DNA of 64,000 nt from Folioceros fuciformis (GCA_049999805.1 JBNGIO010006139.1:79658-143657); one strand, 5' to 3'; shown: positions 43,167-54,689, counted from the stretch's first letter. Made by a program: numbers and translations. The notes: a model not told the origin generated them from the sequence alone.

Positions 43167-46100
43167 ATGGCTGGACGCCGGGCTCTAAAGGCCTTGCCTT
43201 GCCGCGGGAAGTCTTTGTGCGCATCGATGGGTTGTTTGCGGAGTAAAATGTTGGTGGTAGCTGGAGTGCTGGGTGTGTTAGTCGTGCTCGCCGGATGGGC
43301 TCCTGTGGCAGGCGGGTCATCCAATTACCTGATAGGTGTGGGAAGCTTCGACGTAACGGGCCCTGCTGCCGATGTCAACATGATGGGCTACGCGAATCCC
43401 ACGCAAAATGCAGCTGGGATTCACTTCAGGCTGCGGTCGCGGGCTTTCATCGTTGCCGAGCCTGGCACCAATTCCTCGGATGGAAAGAGGGTTGTCTTTG
43501 TGAATGTCGATGCTTGTATGGGTGCCCAAGTTGTAGCTCTGCATGTCTTTGAACGGCTCAAGGCGAGGTGATTGCTCCCCTGCCTTGTTTAGTATTGTAG
43601 GCTACGGTACTGTGCTGGGTGGGTGTTGATGGACTGGATGTCGACTGATTGGCAGGTATGGCGATATGTACTCGGAGAAAAATGTGGCCATCAGTGGGAT
43701 CCACACTCATTCAGGGCCCGGCGGGTATCTTCAGTATGTTCTCTACATCGTGACGTCTCTGGGCTTTGTCCGCCAGTCATTTGATGCCCTTGTGGATGGC
43801 ATTGAGAACAGTATTGTACAAGCCCATGAAAATCTGAGGCCGGGATCCTTGTTCATCAACAAGGGTGAGTCCACTGCTTGTTCGTGTACATGTTGGCTAT
43901 CCATCAGGAGGAGGAGGAGGTGCGGATGAGCATCGAGCTAATGGCTTTCTTTGGCTGGCAGCGTTGGCTTTGACTGTTGGACTTGTTCGATTGCTTTTCT
44001 TGTGAGAGTTGAGCTACCCATCTGTCCCTCATGTCATGTGGAACCTCAGTGGTGTTCTTGTATGAGGTCTTCTCTGTACTCAAAGAAGCTTGTTGTCTGC
44101 TAGAAAGTCACATTCCTTACTGAACGAAGGCTGGGGTTGGCAATAGATTGGTCATGAGCAAAGGGTGACGTACATGATGACCAACCCCCTGGGCTGCGTT
44201 GCAGGGGAGCTGCTTGAGGCGAACATCAACCGTAGCCCGAGTGCGTATTTAAATAACCCAGCCGAGGAACGAGCGAAGTACGATCATGATGTTGACAAGG
44301 AGATGACCCTGGTGAAGTTTGTCGATGAGGAATGGGGTGAAGTTGGGGCCTTGAGCTGGTTTCCAGTTCATTGTACTTCGATGAACAGGACGAATGTACT
44401 CATCAGTGGCGACAACAAAGGGGCTGCCTCACGGTTCATGGAAGACTGGTTCAAGCAGAAGACGGCTAGTCATCCATTTGCAGAAGAAGCCACAATCGAC
44501 AAGAGTTCTCAGAATGGCTTTCTGTTTGATGTTGCAAGAACGCGTTCCCGGCGGGTTTCGAAGGCTACACCAAGATGGTTTCACTTACATGGTACGTCAC
44601 ACTGACTGATTCAGAGCAAAATATTTCAGGCGGTCAACAAGAAGGTGGGAATCTTGAACAAGCTACATGTCCATGACGTTACAGAAAGCAAGAGGCCGAT
44701 GGAGATGGCACTAAGCATGCCAAGCCCCGGTGGTAAACCCAGCACGAAGCTGTCCAACTTGCTACATCGAGTGAGGAGCAGCTACAAGGATTCCTTGAGG
44801 CCACCTTTTGTGGCAGCGTTTGCTCAGAGTAATGTTGGGGATACAAGTCCCAACGTGTTGGGGGCTTTCTGTGATGATACCGGTCTACCTTGTGATTTCA
44901 ATACAAGTACCTGCAGTGGACAGAACGAGCTGTGCAACGGACGTGGTCCAGGGTATCTTTTGCAAAGCCTCATCTCCTCTTGACGGAAAGTCGTGTTTTT
45001 TGTATCCTTATTGCTGCCTATGCTTAGGTCTGTCAGCCAACAAAATGCTCGTCATGGATTGTCCTGGTTGGCCTTATTTGCCTTGCCAGCTATCCAGGGG
45101 ATCATTTTCTGAGCACCAAAATCATCGGTGAGCGGCAAGCTCAACGAGCATTGCAGCTGTTCAAGGACGCGAAAGAGCAGCTACTTGGAGGTGTTGACTA
45201 TAGGCAGACGTACTTGGACATGACTGGAGTTCAAGTGACACTGCCTTCAGGAGAGGTAGTAAGAACGTGCCCCGCTGCTGTGGGGTTTAGTTTTGCTGCT
45301 GGCACAACAGATGGTCCTGGAGCATTCGATTTCAAGCAGGGTGATGCACAGGTACCTAATCTCCCTTATCATAAGTCTGTCAACCACAAAGTTCTGGATG
45401 TTGAGTATTGCTGGTCTCCTGTCGTGGACTTGCCGTTGATTGCTGGGCAATGGCCACATGCAGGGAAATCCCTTTTGGAAGCTTGTGGGTGGAGCATTGA
45501 AAACCCCAACAAGTAAGCAAGTGGAGTGCCAGAAGCCCAAACCAATCCTGATCGATACAGGAGAAATGACAACCCCTTACGATTGGGCGGTATGGCCGGC
45601 CCTTAACAACCATTCCACTGCCCTTCGAATCTCGATTTTGCTTAAATGAACTGCGGTTTAGCAATAGTGGCTTGTGGGCTGCAGACAGTCTGAATGAAGT
45701 GTTTGATGCCCTGACAGTCTCTGGTTGTCGCGTTGTGTGCCAGCCATCGGTTCTTCCCATTCAGATACTCAGAGTTGGACAACTGATTATTCTATCCGTG
45801 CCAGGAGGTGAGTTACAGCACACAGTTCCCCAATCCATGAAGCTCACTTTGTTCAGCTGTACAAATGGTGCAGATGATGTGCAGAGTTTACAACCATGGC
45901 TGGGCGTCGTTTGCGAGATGCTGTGAAGAATGTATTGATCCAGAACTCAGGAGCAGAATTCAAAAATGCACATGTTGTGATTGCGGGGCTTACCAATGGC
46001 TATTCTCAGTATGTCACCACATTTGAAGAATACCAAATTCAGCGATACGAGGTGAGGACTCGAAGGCTCCTTCCGCTTTGTTGCAGAAAAAGTTTACTGG

Positions 46101-46691
46101 AGAACGAATTTGGCTGAAACCAGTGTTACTGGCAAACAGGGAGCATCAACATTGTTTGGTCCTCATACTTTGAGTGCCTACATACAAGAGTTCGAGAAGC
46201 TGGCCTCAGCTTTGGTGAAGGACACCACTGTTCCCAACGGGCCTGCACCTCCTGATTTGCTCAGTAAGCAGATATCACTTCTTCCGGGTGTCCTGACCGA
46301 TGCCACCCCCAGTGGAGTGAACTTCGGGGACGTGAAGCAGGACGTCGTCAGAGGTTCAACCTTCTTTCCTGGGGACACAGTGGAAGTAGTTTTCTACACC
46401 GGATGTCCCCGAAATGATCTCTATACAGAGGGCACGTATGCTTTGGTACAGTCATTTGATGCCACCAAGGGTTTGTGGTATGATATGTATGATGACGATG
46501 ACTGGTGTGTCCAGTTCCTCTGGAATAGGCCGTCACAGCTGAGTCCTCAGAGCTTTGCCACCATCAGGTGGGAGATTCCAGACACAGCTCTTCCAGGTGT
46601 CTACCGAATCCGACATTTTGGAGCTTACAAGTACATATGGACATCGGTGAAGCATTTCAGTGGCACATCCAGCTCGTTCGTAGTCTCTTGA
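43167..46691 (+). CDS. Neutral ceramidase
   Basis: Hydrolyses ceramide to sphingosine and fatty acid at the ER/Golgi or cell surface. Nine exons: 43167-43567, 43656-43864, 44205-44554, 44630-44952, 45090-45351, 45464-45589, 45744-45807, 45885-46051, 46140-46691 (2454 nt, 817 residues). A signal-anchor (MLVVAGVLGVLVVLAGW) follows a basic start. Motifs: FDVTGPAADVNMMGYANP, the zinc site SGIHTHSGPGGYLQYVL, ISGDNKGAASRFMEDW, the nucleophile loop FAQSNVGDTSPNVLGAFC, SFAAGTTDGPGAFDFKQGD, LIDTGEMTTPYDWA, AGRRLRDAVKN and YSQYVTTFEEYQIQRYEGAS. The C-terminal Ig-like domain ends SSSFVVS. The exon 3 to 4 junction (weak GTTTCG donor) is my best guess; the others are firm. Confidence 0.93.
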
Positions 46692-47169
46692 ATGCTTGCG
46701 CCTGGCAGCTAATTGCACAGCAGGCCCTGACGTCATCTTTTGTTTTGGGCTTCTAGGCTGGGCTTATTTCATGTAAATTGTAAGTTTATCTCTTGGTTCT
46801 CTGTAACATGGAAACCTTTGTGGAAGGCTAGATTGCTAGCAACTGCATTTTAGCAAACCTCTTCTGTGAATGGAATGCTACGGATCCGAGTGTGTAGAAA
46901 TGTCGCAATTCTTTCAGTGGACTTCAATCCTGGCTCTCCCACGCTGCATTCCCTTTCTCTTACCATCAAAGGAGAAGAAGAAAGAGTAGACCCATTCCTT
47001 TCCTCATACCATCAAAGGAGATTCTTGAAGAAAGAGTGGATACGAACTGGATAGAGCAGGGAAGAAAACGAATTTGCACGGCAGTCCAAGTCCATGAGGA
47101 GGGTGAGGTGAGGAGCACGTTCGCCCTAGGCCACGGCCGCCGTAGCATTACCTTGGCTACTTTGAGTCC
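46692..47169. other. Intergenic
   Basis: 3' flank of ceramidase and 5' flank of the next PPR gene; nothing else seen. Confidence 0.5.
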
Positions 47170-49704
47170 ATGATGAGCAAGGCCCTGCTTGGAATTGCTA
47201 CCGTGTTGCAACCAGGCCTGCCCGTTCAAGGGAGTGTCGGGCATGGCAAAGACTGTGTAGGAAGGATCTTTTCTAGGATCTCTCGTGGAAACAGTTCGTC
47301 CTTGGGGATGTACTCTGGTGGCATAGTAGATCACTCTCTCAGGGCAAACGGCTTATACAGGCCAGATTGGTTGACTTTGCAGCTAGCTGCGGTGGGTGCG
47401 GTTGTCTCTGGACGGGAAATGGGTGTGATGGATGAAACCGTGGGCAAACTGTGTAAGTTGGGGCACCTGGATGAGGCCGTTGAGGCTTTGGAAGTTTTGG
47501 TGCTGACAAAAGATCGTGATTTTGAAACTCTCATGTACACTTTGATCAAGCTATGTGTGGCTAAGAGGAATCTGGTTGTGGGTCGGCGAGTACACGCTCT
47601 TTCCGTGAAAATGGGGTATGAATCGGCCACGTTCTTGTGCAACCACATCCTGCGGATGTATGCATCGCATGCCAGGTTGCAGGAAGCGATGGATGTGTTC
47701 AGCCTGGTTGCTAATCCAGATGCATTTACATGGTCTGCCATAATTTCTGCGCATGCCCAAGGTGGAGAAGTTCGGCTCGCCATAGAGCTATATCATCGGA
47801 TGCGTAGGACAAGTGTGAATCCCGATAGCCATGTGTTTGTAGCAGCCCTGCAGGCTTGTGCGAGAGGAAAGGACTTGAAGCACGGGCAGCAGGTGCATGC
47901 TGATGTTTTGGCCAGTGGGTTTGAGGCGGGTTTGTCTGTGTGTAATGCGTTGGTGGACATGTATGCAAAGTGCGGCTCGCTGGAAGAAGCACAGAGAGTG
48001 TTTGATGGAGTCAATCAGAAGGATGTTGTGACGTGGACTGCTCTCATGTCTGGATATTCCCAGCAATGTATGGGTCAAGAAGCCCTTCATCTCTACAGTG
48101 CCATGCAAGAGGAAGGCATCGCTGAACCCAATTCTGTGACTTTTGTGTGCCTCCTGCAGGCATGTGCGAGCCTGGGCGTCCCGGCTTTGGAGAAGGGTAG
48201 GCAACTTCATGCTCAGATTGGGGAACAAGGACTGCACACTGATGTGCTTGTAGGTTGCAGCCTGGTAAATATGTATGCAAAATGTGGCAGTCTACAGGAC
48301 GCTCGGCTAGTGTTTGAAAAGCTTCCCCATAAAGACGTGGTGACATGGACTGCTCTGATTGCAGGATATTCTCAACAGGGCATGGGTCAGGAGGCCATTC
48401 AACTTCACAATGCAATGCAGCGAGAAGGCAACGGTGCGCCGGATTCTGTGACATTTGTGTGCCTGTTGCAAGCATGTGCGAGTGTGGGTATCCTAGCTTT
48501 AGGGAAGGGAAAGGAACTTCACATAGAGATAAACCAACGAGGACTTCAAGCTGATGTTAGTGTAGGTAACAATTTGGTAAACATGTATGCAAAGTGTGGC
48601 AGCCTGCAGGATGCTCAGGCCGTGTTTGACAGCATGGGGCAGAAAAATGCGGTTACCTGGAATGCCATGATAGCAGGATACTCCCAGCAGGGCATGGCGT
48701 TGGAAGCTCTTCGTCTGTACAGTGCCATGCGGCAGGAAGGTGCCGCCGCCCCTGACTCGGTGACATTCTTGTGCCTCCTGGATGCATGTGCGAGTGTTGC
48801 TGCCATACACGCAGGAAGGCAGCTTCACGCTGAGATTGTGGAACAAGGACTTCACACAGATGCGTTCGTAGCCATCAGTGTGATGAAAATGTATGCCAGG
48901 TCTGGTAGCATGGCTGATGCACAGCAGGTGTTCGATGCACTGCTCGAACGAGACATTGTTGCCTGGAGTGCGCTGATCGCAGGATACACTTGTCAAGCAG
49001 ACAGTAAAGCGGCCTTCGACTTGTTCCACAGAATGAGAGAAGACGGCGTACAGCCAGACGGCGTCACGTTCACTAGTCTTCTCACAGCATGCAGTCATGC
49101 TGGTCTAGTACACCAGGGTCAGGAGTACTTCGAGTCTATGCACAGAGACTATGGCATCCGCCCCACCGTGGAACACTACTCCTGCATGGTGGATCTCCTG
49201 GGTCGAGCAGGCCAACTCGAGGATGCTCTAGCGCTGGTGCTGACTATGCCAGTGCAGGCTGACATTGCCATTTGGCACACTCTGTTGGGTGCCTGCCAAA
49301 AGTGGTGCAACGTGGAGGTGGGAAGCCATGCCTTTCGTGCAGCAGTGAGGTTAGACGAAAAGGATGCAACACCCTTTGTGATCATGTCCAACATATATTC
49401 CGATGCTGGAATGTGGGAAGAGGCTCAGGAGTTGCAGGCTATGAGAACAGGAATTTGGGCATGGAAGGAGGCTGGGCAGAGCTGGTGGACAGACACAGAC
49501 GGGCTTGTTCACATTTTCGTGGCTGACGATAGAACACATCCAGAAAGTGGAGCTTTGTATCAGAGGATCCATCAGCTTCTTTCCCAAATAAAGGACGGAG
49601 GGGACACGTGGATTGCTAACGTCCGACATATAGGACGCAGATCAAATGAACGCTGTAAGATGAGTCGTCGTACATCCAATGCAGCTAAGTTTGTGGCCAC
49701 CTAA
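47170..49704 (+). CDS. PPR protein, P-L-S class with E/E+ end, no DYW
   Basis: Single exon of 844 residues from ATG 47170. It is a close paralogue in layout of the 32.4-kb gene: LVVGRRVHALSVKMGYESAT, then many P/L/S repeats (AHAQGGEVRLAIELYHRMRR, VFVAALQACARGKDLKHGQQ, CGSLQDARLVFEKLPHKDVV), PTVEHYSCMVDLLGRAGQLE and the E block WHTLLGACQKWCNVEVGSHA. It ends WKEAGQSWWTDTDGLVHIFV plus about 60 residues. No deaminase domain. The first ~90 residues may target an organelle. RNA target unknown. Confidence 0.92.
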   Translation: MMSKALLGIATVLQPGLPVQGSVGHGKDCVGRIFSRISRGNSSSLGMYSGGIVDHSLRANGLYRPDWLTLQLAAVGAVVSGREMGVMDETVGKLCKLGHLDEAVEALEVLVLTKDRDFETLMYTLIKLCVAKRNLVVGRRVHALSVKMGYESATFLCNHILRMYASHARLQEAMDVFSLVANPDAFTWSAIISAHAQGGEVRLAIELYHRMRRTSVNPDSHVFVAALQACARGKDLKHGQQVHADVLASGFEAGLSVCNALVDMYAKCGSLEEAQRVFDGVNQKDVVTWTALMSGYSQQCMGQEALHLYSAMQEEGIAEPNSVTFVCLLQACASLGVPALEKGRQLHAQIGEQGLHTDVLVGCSLVNMYAKCGSLQDARLVFEKLPHKDVVTWTALIAGYSQQGMGQEAIQLHNAMQREGNGAPDSVTFVCLLQACASVGILALGKGKELHIEINQRGLQADVSVGNNLVNMYAKCGSLQDAQAVFDSMGQKNAVTWNAMIAGYSQQGMALEALRLYSAMRQEGAAAPDSVTFLCLLDACASVAAIHAGRQLHAEIVEQGLHTDAFVAISVMKMYARSGSMADAQQVFDALLERDIVAWSALIAGYTCQADSKAAFDLFHRMREDGVQPDGVTFTSLLTACSHAGLVHQGQEYFESMHRDYGIRPTVEHYSCMVDLLGRAGQLEDALALVLTMPVQADIAIWHTLLGACQKWCNVEVGSHAFRAAVRLDEKDATPFVIMSNIYSDAGMWEEAQELQAMRTGIWAWKEAGQSWWTDTDGLVHIFVADDRTHPESGALYQRIHQLLSQIKDGGDTWIANVRHIGRRSNERCKMSRRTSNAAKFVAT

Positions 49705-49867
49705 TGTCAGCAGTTTGTCGTGGTCACACTCATGTGGTCCATCAACAGCTGCCTGCCACCTAATGGCTGTCTATGACATCGAGCCCTACGACTTGGGCAC
49801 CACCACTCAGTCCAAATCGCCCGCCACACTTCACTGCACGCAGAAGAGTCGAGGTCCTGCAGAATAG

Positions 49868-50664
49868 ATGGCACCAATACCCGGACTGCACATGCACCAT
49901 GTGGCTCGGGAGACGGAGGATGTAGAGCGGCTTGTGAAATTCTACACAGAGGTTGTGCGCAACAAACCGGGGTAGGTGGGCAGAAGCGGGTCTGTGAAGA
50001 TGACTGAATGTTGTGAACGATGCAGGTCTTGGGTTTTCAGAAAATCGAAACTCCAGATTTCGGATCGCTCAACGTGGTGTGGTTAGAATTGCCCCCATCC
50101 TACTCGCTACACATCATTGAGCGCAACCCCAAGACCTGCTTGCCAGAGGGCCCGTTCTCTGCTGTCAAGGAAGCAAGGCACGATGGAGTCAGCGTCACTC
50201 AGCACATTCAGTCGCCTTCAGTCTCAAGAAGTTGCTGACAGTGCTCTGCATTGGGTGGTGGCAGGAAGGAGGAGAGTGCCTTGCCCTACGGCCACCACTT
50301 GTGCTTCAGCATTTCAGACTACTCTAAAGCTATCGCGATCCTCAAGGTAGGTGTGGTAGGATGTCTGCCACCAGCTCACGCACCCACTGGTGCACTACAG
50401 GCTAACATCGTCCCCTGATCTCTGGCAGGAGAAGCAGGTCCCCTACTTTGAGAAGGTTCTACTGGGAGGCAAGGTCAAGCAAGTCTTCTTCTTCGACCCC
50501 GATGGTATGTGCTGGAAGATCCATCATCTTGAACTCCGATGTAGATCTGAATTCAAGATAAGTCACATTTGCACAAGGAGCATTCATCTATGTTCCTTGA
50601 CACAGGTAATGGCTTGGAATTAGCCGACTGGCCTCCAGAGGTACACTCTCTGCAATGTTGTTGA
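49868..50664 (+). CDS. Glyoxalase I / VOC-fold family protein
   Basis: Small metal-dependent VOC-fold protein similar to plant glyoxalase-I-like proteins; the reaction is not certain. Five exons: 49868-49951, 50026-50163, about 50269-50346, 50429-50504, 50606-50664 (435 nt, 144 residues). Blocks: LHMHHVARETEDVERLVKFY, TEVLGFQKIETPDF, WLELPPSYSLHIIERNP, LPYGHHLCFSISDYSKAI, KVKQVFFFDPDGNGLEL. Possible metal ligands are His in MHHVAR, His/Glu in LHIIE, His in YGHHLCF and Glu in GNGLEL, the usual positions. The acceptor of exon 3 is ambiguous by a few bases; the rest agree in phase. Confidence 0.85.
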
Positions 50665-51206
50665 GCTTCTGCCCAGAGCTGTCCCAGCTCGGTGATGTAC
50701 CACGTTCTGCTGAGATCTTGCCAACTGATGAGAAAGTAGTACAATGTTTCTAGCTGAAGGGGATTTTAGCCTGACTTTACTTTAAGGCAGCATTAGTAAG
50801 CATAACAAAGTCAGAAATAAAGTTCCTGTGGTATTTATGTATCAAATGGGTGGAATTATTGTAGCAAAAATTGTTGCAGGCAAACATATCACTGCGTCGA
50901 CAAGTCTGTCTCAATCGTCTATGAGGAGCAAGACACATCTCTGAGCAGGAAGGGATGTCTATGAGCAGGAAGTCATGCAATAAAGTTATCAAACTGCACA
51001 AGGAAGGACAACATGTTGTAGCAAACACTGTCGCAGACAAGTGTGCGTTTCACTGCATCCATCAATCTGTCGCAAGCATGTTTCGTATTTACAGAGCACA
51101 ATCTCTTCTACGCTATTCTACACCACTCAAAGAACTCCTCCCTCACACGAGGTCACGTATCAACACCAGCATAGAGGCATTACCAAACCCCGCGGATCCC
51201 AGCTCG

Positions 51207-52007
51207 CTACTCCGCGGCAGTGGCATCACCTCCCTGCTCTCCGCCCCGGTTCTTGAGCCAGATATCCAAAGTAAGGGCCGAAGCGAATGCGACCCAGGCC
51301 AGGTACGGCTTGAGCAGATTGGCAGCGACGTGGTTAGCAGGCTTGAAGGCAGCAATCGTAGCTGCCAACACCACAACCAGAGCCACAATATCCACCACGG
51401 CCAGAGTGATATTCCGAACACCGAAGAAGAGAGCCGGCCAGAGCAGATTAAGCACGAGCTGCAGCGCGTAGAGAGACAGCGGCTGGCTCTGCCGCTTCCA
51501 CCCGCCTTCCACCCAAACCAGCCAGGACGCCAGCCCCATGAGCGGGTACAAGATGCTCCAGGCGGCCCCGAACAGCCAGCCCGGGGGATTCCACCACGGC
51601 TTCTTGAGATCCGTGTACCACTGCGAGGTAGGACTGTTGATGACCGAGTCCACTATCCCAGCCACCAGGGGGATGGCAACCGCTACGGCCAGGGTTCGGA
51701 GACCTCCTTTCGTAGCAGCTGCGGTCCCCGCCGCCCTAGCCCGGGCCTCCTTCACATCGCCACGCTCCTTCACTTGCTCCTCTCCGGCTGCAACATCCTG
51801 CCGCACCCGCTGCACCAGGCCCTCAGCGTTCATCTTCGGAGTCCTGAGCTGTTCAAACTGCGAGCTCCGTCGGACGTGGACAGGAGGACGCCGATCCCGG
51901 TGCGTGCCAAGACAAGTGGACGATCTGCAGCTTCGCCTGGAGATGGCCAATGCAGGAATCGGATGCGAGACAGCGCTCAATTCCCTGGTCAAGATCGAGA
52001 CTGCCAT
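51207..52007 (-). CDS. TSPO: TSPO/MBR translocator-like protein
   Basis: Tryptophan-rich five-helix membrane protein that binds porphyrins; plant TSPO is stress-induced, ER/Golgi located and linked to haem scavenging. 266 residues from ATG 52007, single exon. An N-terminal extension of about 100 residues (basic, Ser/Arg-rich then acidic) is longer than in angiosperm TSPO and may be a targeting sequence; an internal Met (KMNAEGLVQ) is an alternative start. The core has SQWYTDLKKPWWNPPGWLFG, AAWSILYPLMGLASWLVW, LYALQLVLNLLWPALFFGVR and LLKPYLAWVAFASALTLDIW, which are the family signatures. Intronless. Confidence 0.94.
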   Translation of the reverse strand: MAVSILTRELSAVSHPIPALAISRRSCRSSTCLGTHRDRRPPVHVRRSSQFEQLRTPKMNAEGLVQRVRQDVAAGEEQVKERGDVKEARARAAGTAAATKGGLRTLAVAVAIPLVAGIVDSVINSPTSQWYTDLKKPWWNPPGWLFGAAWSILYPLMGLASWLVWVEGGWKRQSQPLSLYALQLVLNLLWPALFFGVRNITLAVVDIVALVVVLAATIAAFKPANHVAANLLKPYLAWVAFASALTLDIWLKNRGGEQGGDATAAE

Positions 52008-53189
52008 GTCGCTGCGATCGTGTCCAACATTTATACAGCGGATGCGTCGAAGAATTCACCATGGCGACAACAGCGATCCCAGGTGTCGCGTCCAACTGGC
52101 GAGCTCCTCCTTGTCCCCCGCGTGGCAGCTCTGGGAACATGCGCTGGTGGAGACACATAGGCCAAACCTGGCCGCCATCTATTGGCTAACTACCCTTCCA
52201 ATGCGTCTATGAAACTAAACTAACTTCGACCTAACAGTTAACTAAACTAACTAGTTATCCTGGTGTGAATTATAGTCATCCGAAATTGATTTGACAATTC
52301 AGTTCAGGGGAACTAAATGATTCTCTGTGTGACTCTGATTCGCGTGCTTCTGTTGGACCCCCAGTTATCCCCTTGCTGTCCCGCCGTATGCGGCCCGACA
52401 GCTGGCATCTCTACGTACATTACGTTTGGGTACTAACTATGTAGTTGCGTATATGTGCAGTCCTCAAGACGGGTATGCAAACTTGTTAATGTATTCTTGT
52501 GCTTCGGCTGTGGCCACAGACTTGTTGGACAGCCTTTGGCTTTTGCCGTCCCGGGAATGCGCCTCCTCCGTCAGCTAGGGAATCTGCGGTTTCGTGGAGA
52601 CACACCGGAATTGGGGATTGTCTCGGTCTGAGGTACCTAAGCGTGGCTTCGGTGAGTGCGTGTGTGATTCAGGTTACTTGCTGCAGATCCCTTCATGGAT
52701 TGCTTGTGGATGTGGAGTCATGTGGTTTGAAGCTGCACAGCGGACGACTGGAGCAATCGGGGTGTTGTCGAAAGCTGTAATGTATTCTTTTGCTTAGGTT
52801 TGTGAAAGAAGGATTGGTGGATGATCCTGACGTTCAGGAGGAGAGTGGAGTGGAGTTAGGATAGCAGAGCAAAAGCGGCTGATTTAGCTGAGGATGTGTG
52901 CGTTTCGGTGCTGTTTCATAGATGAGGTGCGACCGGATTCTGATGGTCGGAGTTCCCTTGCCATAGAAGGAATCTTCACATCGGGAGTCCAATTTTTTAG
53001 CGAGGGCCAAATCGCTCAGGTGAAGGAGGGAATCGGGAGGCCGGGTGCAGTCAGAGGGAACGCAGGTGTAGCGGCGGGGTCGGGAGAGTGTACTGGAGCA
53101 GCAGGCGAGGGGGGTGGTGAGGGATCGGGAACAAGTGTTTTGGGACTACCCCTGTGGCCAAGACGGGGAACTCACAGAATCGCGTCCTA
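52008..53189. other. Divergent promoter region between TSPO and LEC14B/DCAF11
   Basis: About 1.2 kb, AT-rich at 52200-52480, then probable 5'UTR of the WD40 gene with a possible intron ending at ctcacag (about 53176). No coding sequence recognised. Confidence 0.45.
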
Positions 53190-54689
53190 ATGCGTCCTGG
53201 CTCTAGTCAGAGTAGTGATGAATGTGACGATGACTTGCGAATCTGCATCCTGAAATGGTATAGCAGGGACGAGGACGAGGAGGCTGTGGAGACGGCAAGT
53301 CCGCCTCCACAGCCTGAATCGTTTCTTGGCCATGACCTTGCGCATGAGACAAGGGTTCACACGGCTGCCGACTCCAAGGTCGCAAGATTTGGAGGAGTGC
53401 AGGCGAATGATAGGGTCAACGTGTTTTCCATGTTGTCTGCGAGGCAGTCCAACATCTCCGGGAGGGGAATGTTCTCGCGCTCTGAGCGCTGCCATGTAGG
53501 GTCGCGGTTTTTGCCGGCTGATGTGCCCGAGGTGATAGAACAGATCGGTAGTCGGGCATACATCGGACAGTTCTCTGGAGATGGGACTCTGTTCGTTGCT
53601 GGTTTCCAGGACAAACGAATAAGGATATATGATGTGGAAAACGGGTGGTCTCTCAAGAAGAACGTTGTAGCAAGGAATTTGCGGTGGACAGTAACTGATA
53701 CTGATTTGTCCCCTGACCAGCGCTTTTTGGTTTATGCCTCCATAACGCCCATGGTGCACCTTGTCAATGTGAGCAGCGAAAGTGGTGGGATCACTTCTCT
53801 TGCAAACGTTACTGACATACATGAGGGCTTGAATTTTGCCCTAGATTCTGATGCCGAGGGGGTGTTCGGCATATGGTCTGTCCAGTTTTCAGCAGATGGG
53901 CGAGAGCTTGTCGCTGGTAGCAGTGATGCATATATATATGTATATGACCTGGAGACCAATAGGCCAGTTTCATCCATACCTGCTCACAGGGATGATGTGA
54001 ACACAGTGGTGTTTGCAGATAATGGTCCCAACATCCTCTTTTCTGGAAGCGACGACAAACAGTGCAAGGTTTGGGACAGACGAACCTTTGGATCTACGAC
54101 TTCCAATTGTGGGACATTGGATGGTCATTTGGAGGGGATCACATTTATTGACAGTCGAGGAGATGGAAGGTACTTCATTTCTAATGGTAAGGATCAGACG
54201 ACGAAGCTCTGGGATATTAGGAAGCTGTCATCTAGGGTATCACAATCAGTGAAGAAGCAGAAACTTCCAGTGTTTAGGTGGGATTATCGATGGATGGAAT
54301 ACCCAGGGAAAGACGTGAAGCACCCAATGGATCAGTCCATCATGACTTACAGAGGACATCAGGTTCTTAGAACGCTTGTCCGTTGTTATTTCTCACCTGC
54401 ATTCACCACGGGGCAAAAGTATGTATATACTGGGTCGCATGATGGGTGTGTATATGTCTATGATTTGATCACAGGAGAAATTGTTTCAAAATTGAAGTAT
54501 CATAAATCGACGGTAAGGGATTGCAGCTGGCATCCATTTGAGCCCACGCTTGTGAGTTCGTCATGGGATGGAAAAGTTGTCAGGTGGCAACATCATCATG
54601 GAGAAGGCACCTTGGAAGGTGGATCGTGTCATTCTTTGGAATCAAGCTCAAGGAATACGACCCACGAAGAATTTTATGACAGTGATTGA
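53190..54689 (+). CDS. LEC14B/DCAF11-like WD40 protein
   Basis: Beta-propeller protein of the LEC14B/WDR23 family; members act as substrate receptors of CUL4-DDB1 ubiquitin ligases. 499 residues from the first ATG (53190), one exon. An acidic N-terminus leads to VNVFSMLSARQSNISGRGMF and CHVGSRFLPADVPEVIEQIG. The WD repeats are diagnostic: SRAYIGQFSGDGTLFVAGFQ, LRWTVTDTDLSPDQRFLVYA, ITSLANVTDIHEGLNFALDS, VFADNGPNILFSGSDDKQCK, GHLEGITFIDSRGDGRYFIS and TTKLWDIRKLSS. KVWDRRTF and DGKVVRWQ are WDxR-like motifs that contact DDB1. The tail is short and acidic. Confidence 0.93.
   Translation: MRPGSSQSSDECDDDLRICILKWYSRDEDEEAVETASPPPQPESFLGHDLAHETRVHTAADSKVARFGGVQANDRVNVFSMLSARQSNISGRGMFSRSERCHVGSRFLPADVPEVIEQIGSRAYIGQFSGDGTLFVAGFQDKRIRIYDVENGWSLKKNVVARNLRWTVTDTDLSPDQRFLVYASITPMVHLVNVSSESGGITSLANVTDIHEGLNFALDSDAEGVFGIWSVQFSADGRELVAGSSDAYIYVYDLETNRPVSSIPAHRDDVNTVVFADNGPNILFSGSDDKQCKVWDRRTFGSTTSNCGTLDGHLEGITFIDSRGDGRYFISNGKDQTTKLWDIRKLSSRVSQSVKKQKLPVFRWDYRWMEYPGKDVKHPMDQSIMTYRGHQVLRTLVRCYFSPAFTTGQKYVYTGSHDGCVYVYDLITGEIVSKLKYHKSTVRDCSWHPFEPTLVSSSWDGKVVRWQHHHGEGTLEGGSCHSLESSSRNTTHEEFYDSD

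Noticed and set aside
47331-49098. Several minus-strand ORFs opposite the 47.2-kb PPR gene
   Set aside because: Shadows of PPR codons; the same pattern appears opposite every PPR gene here.
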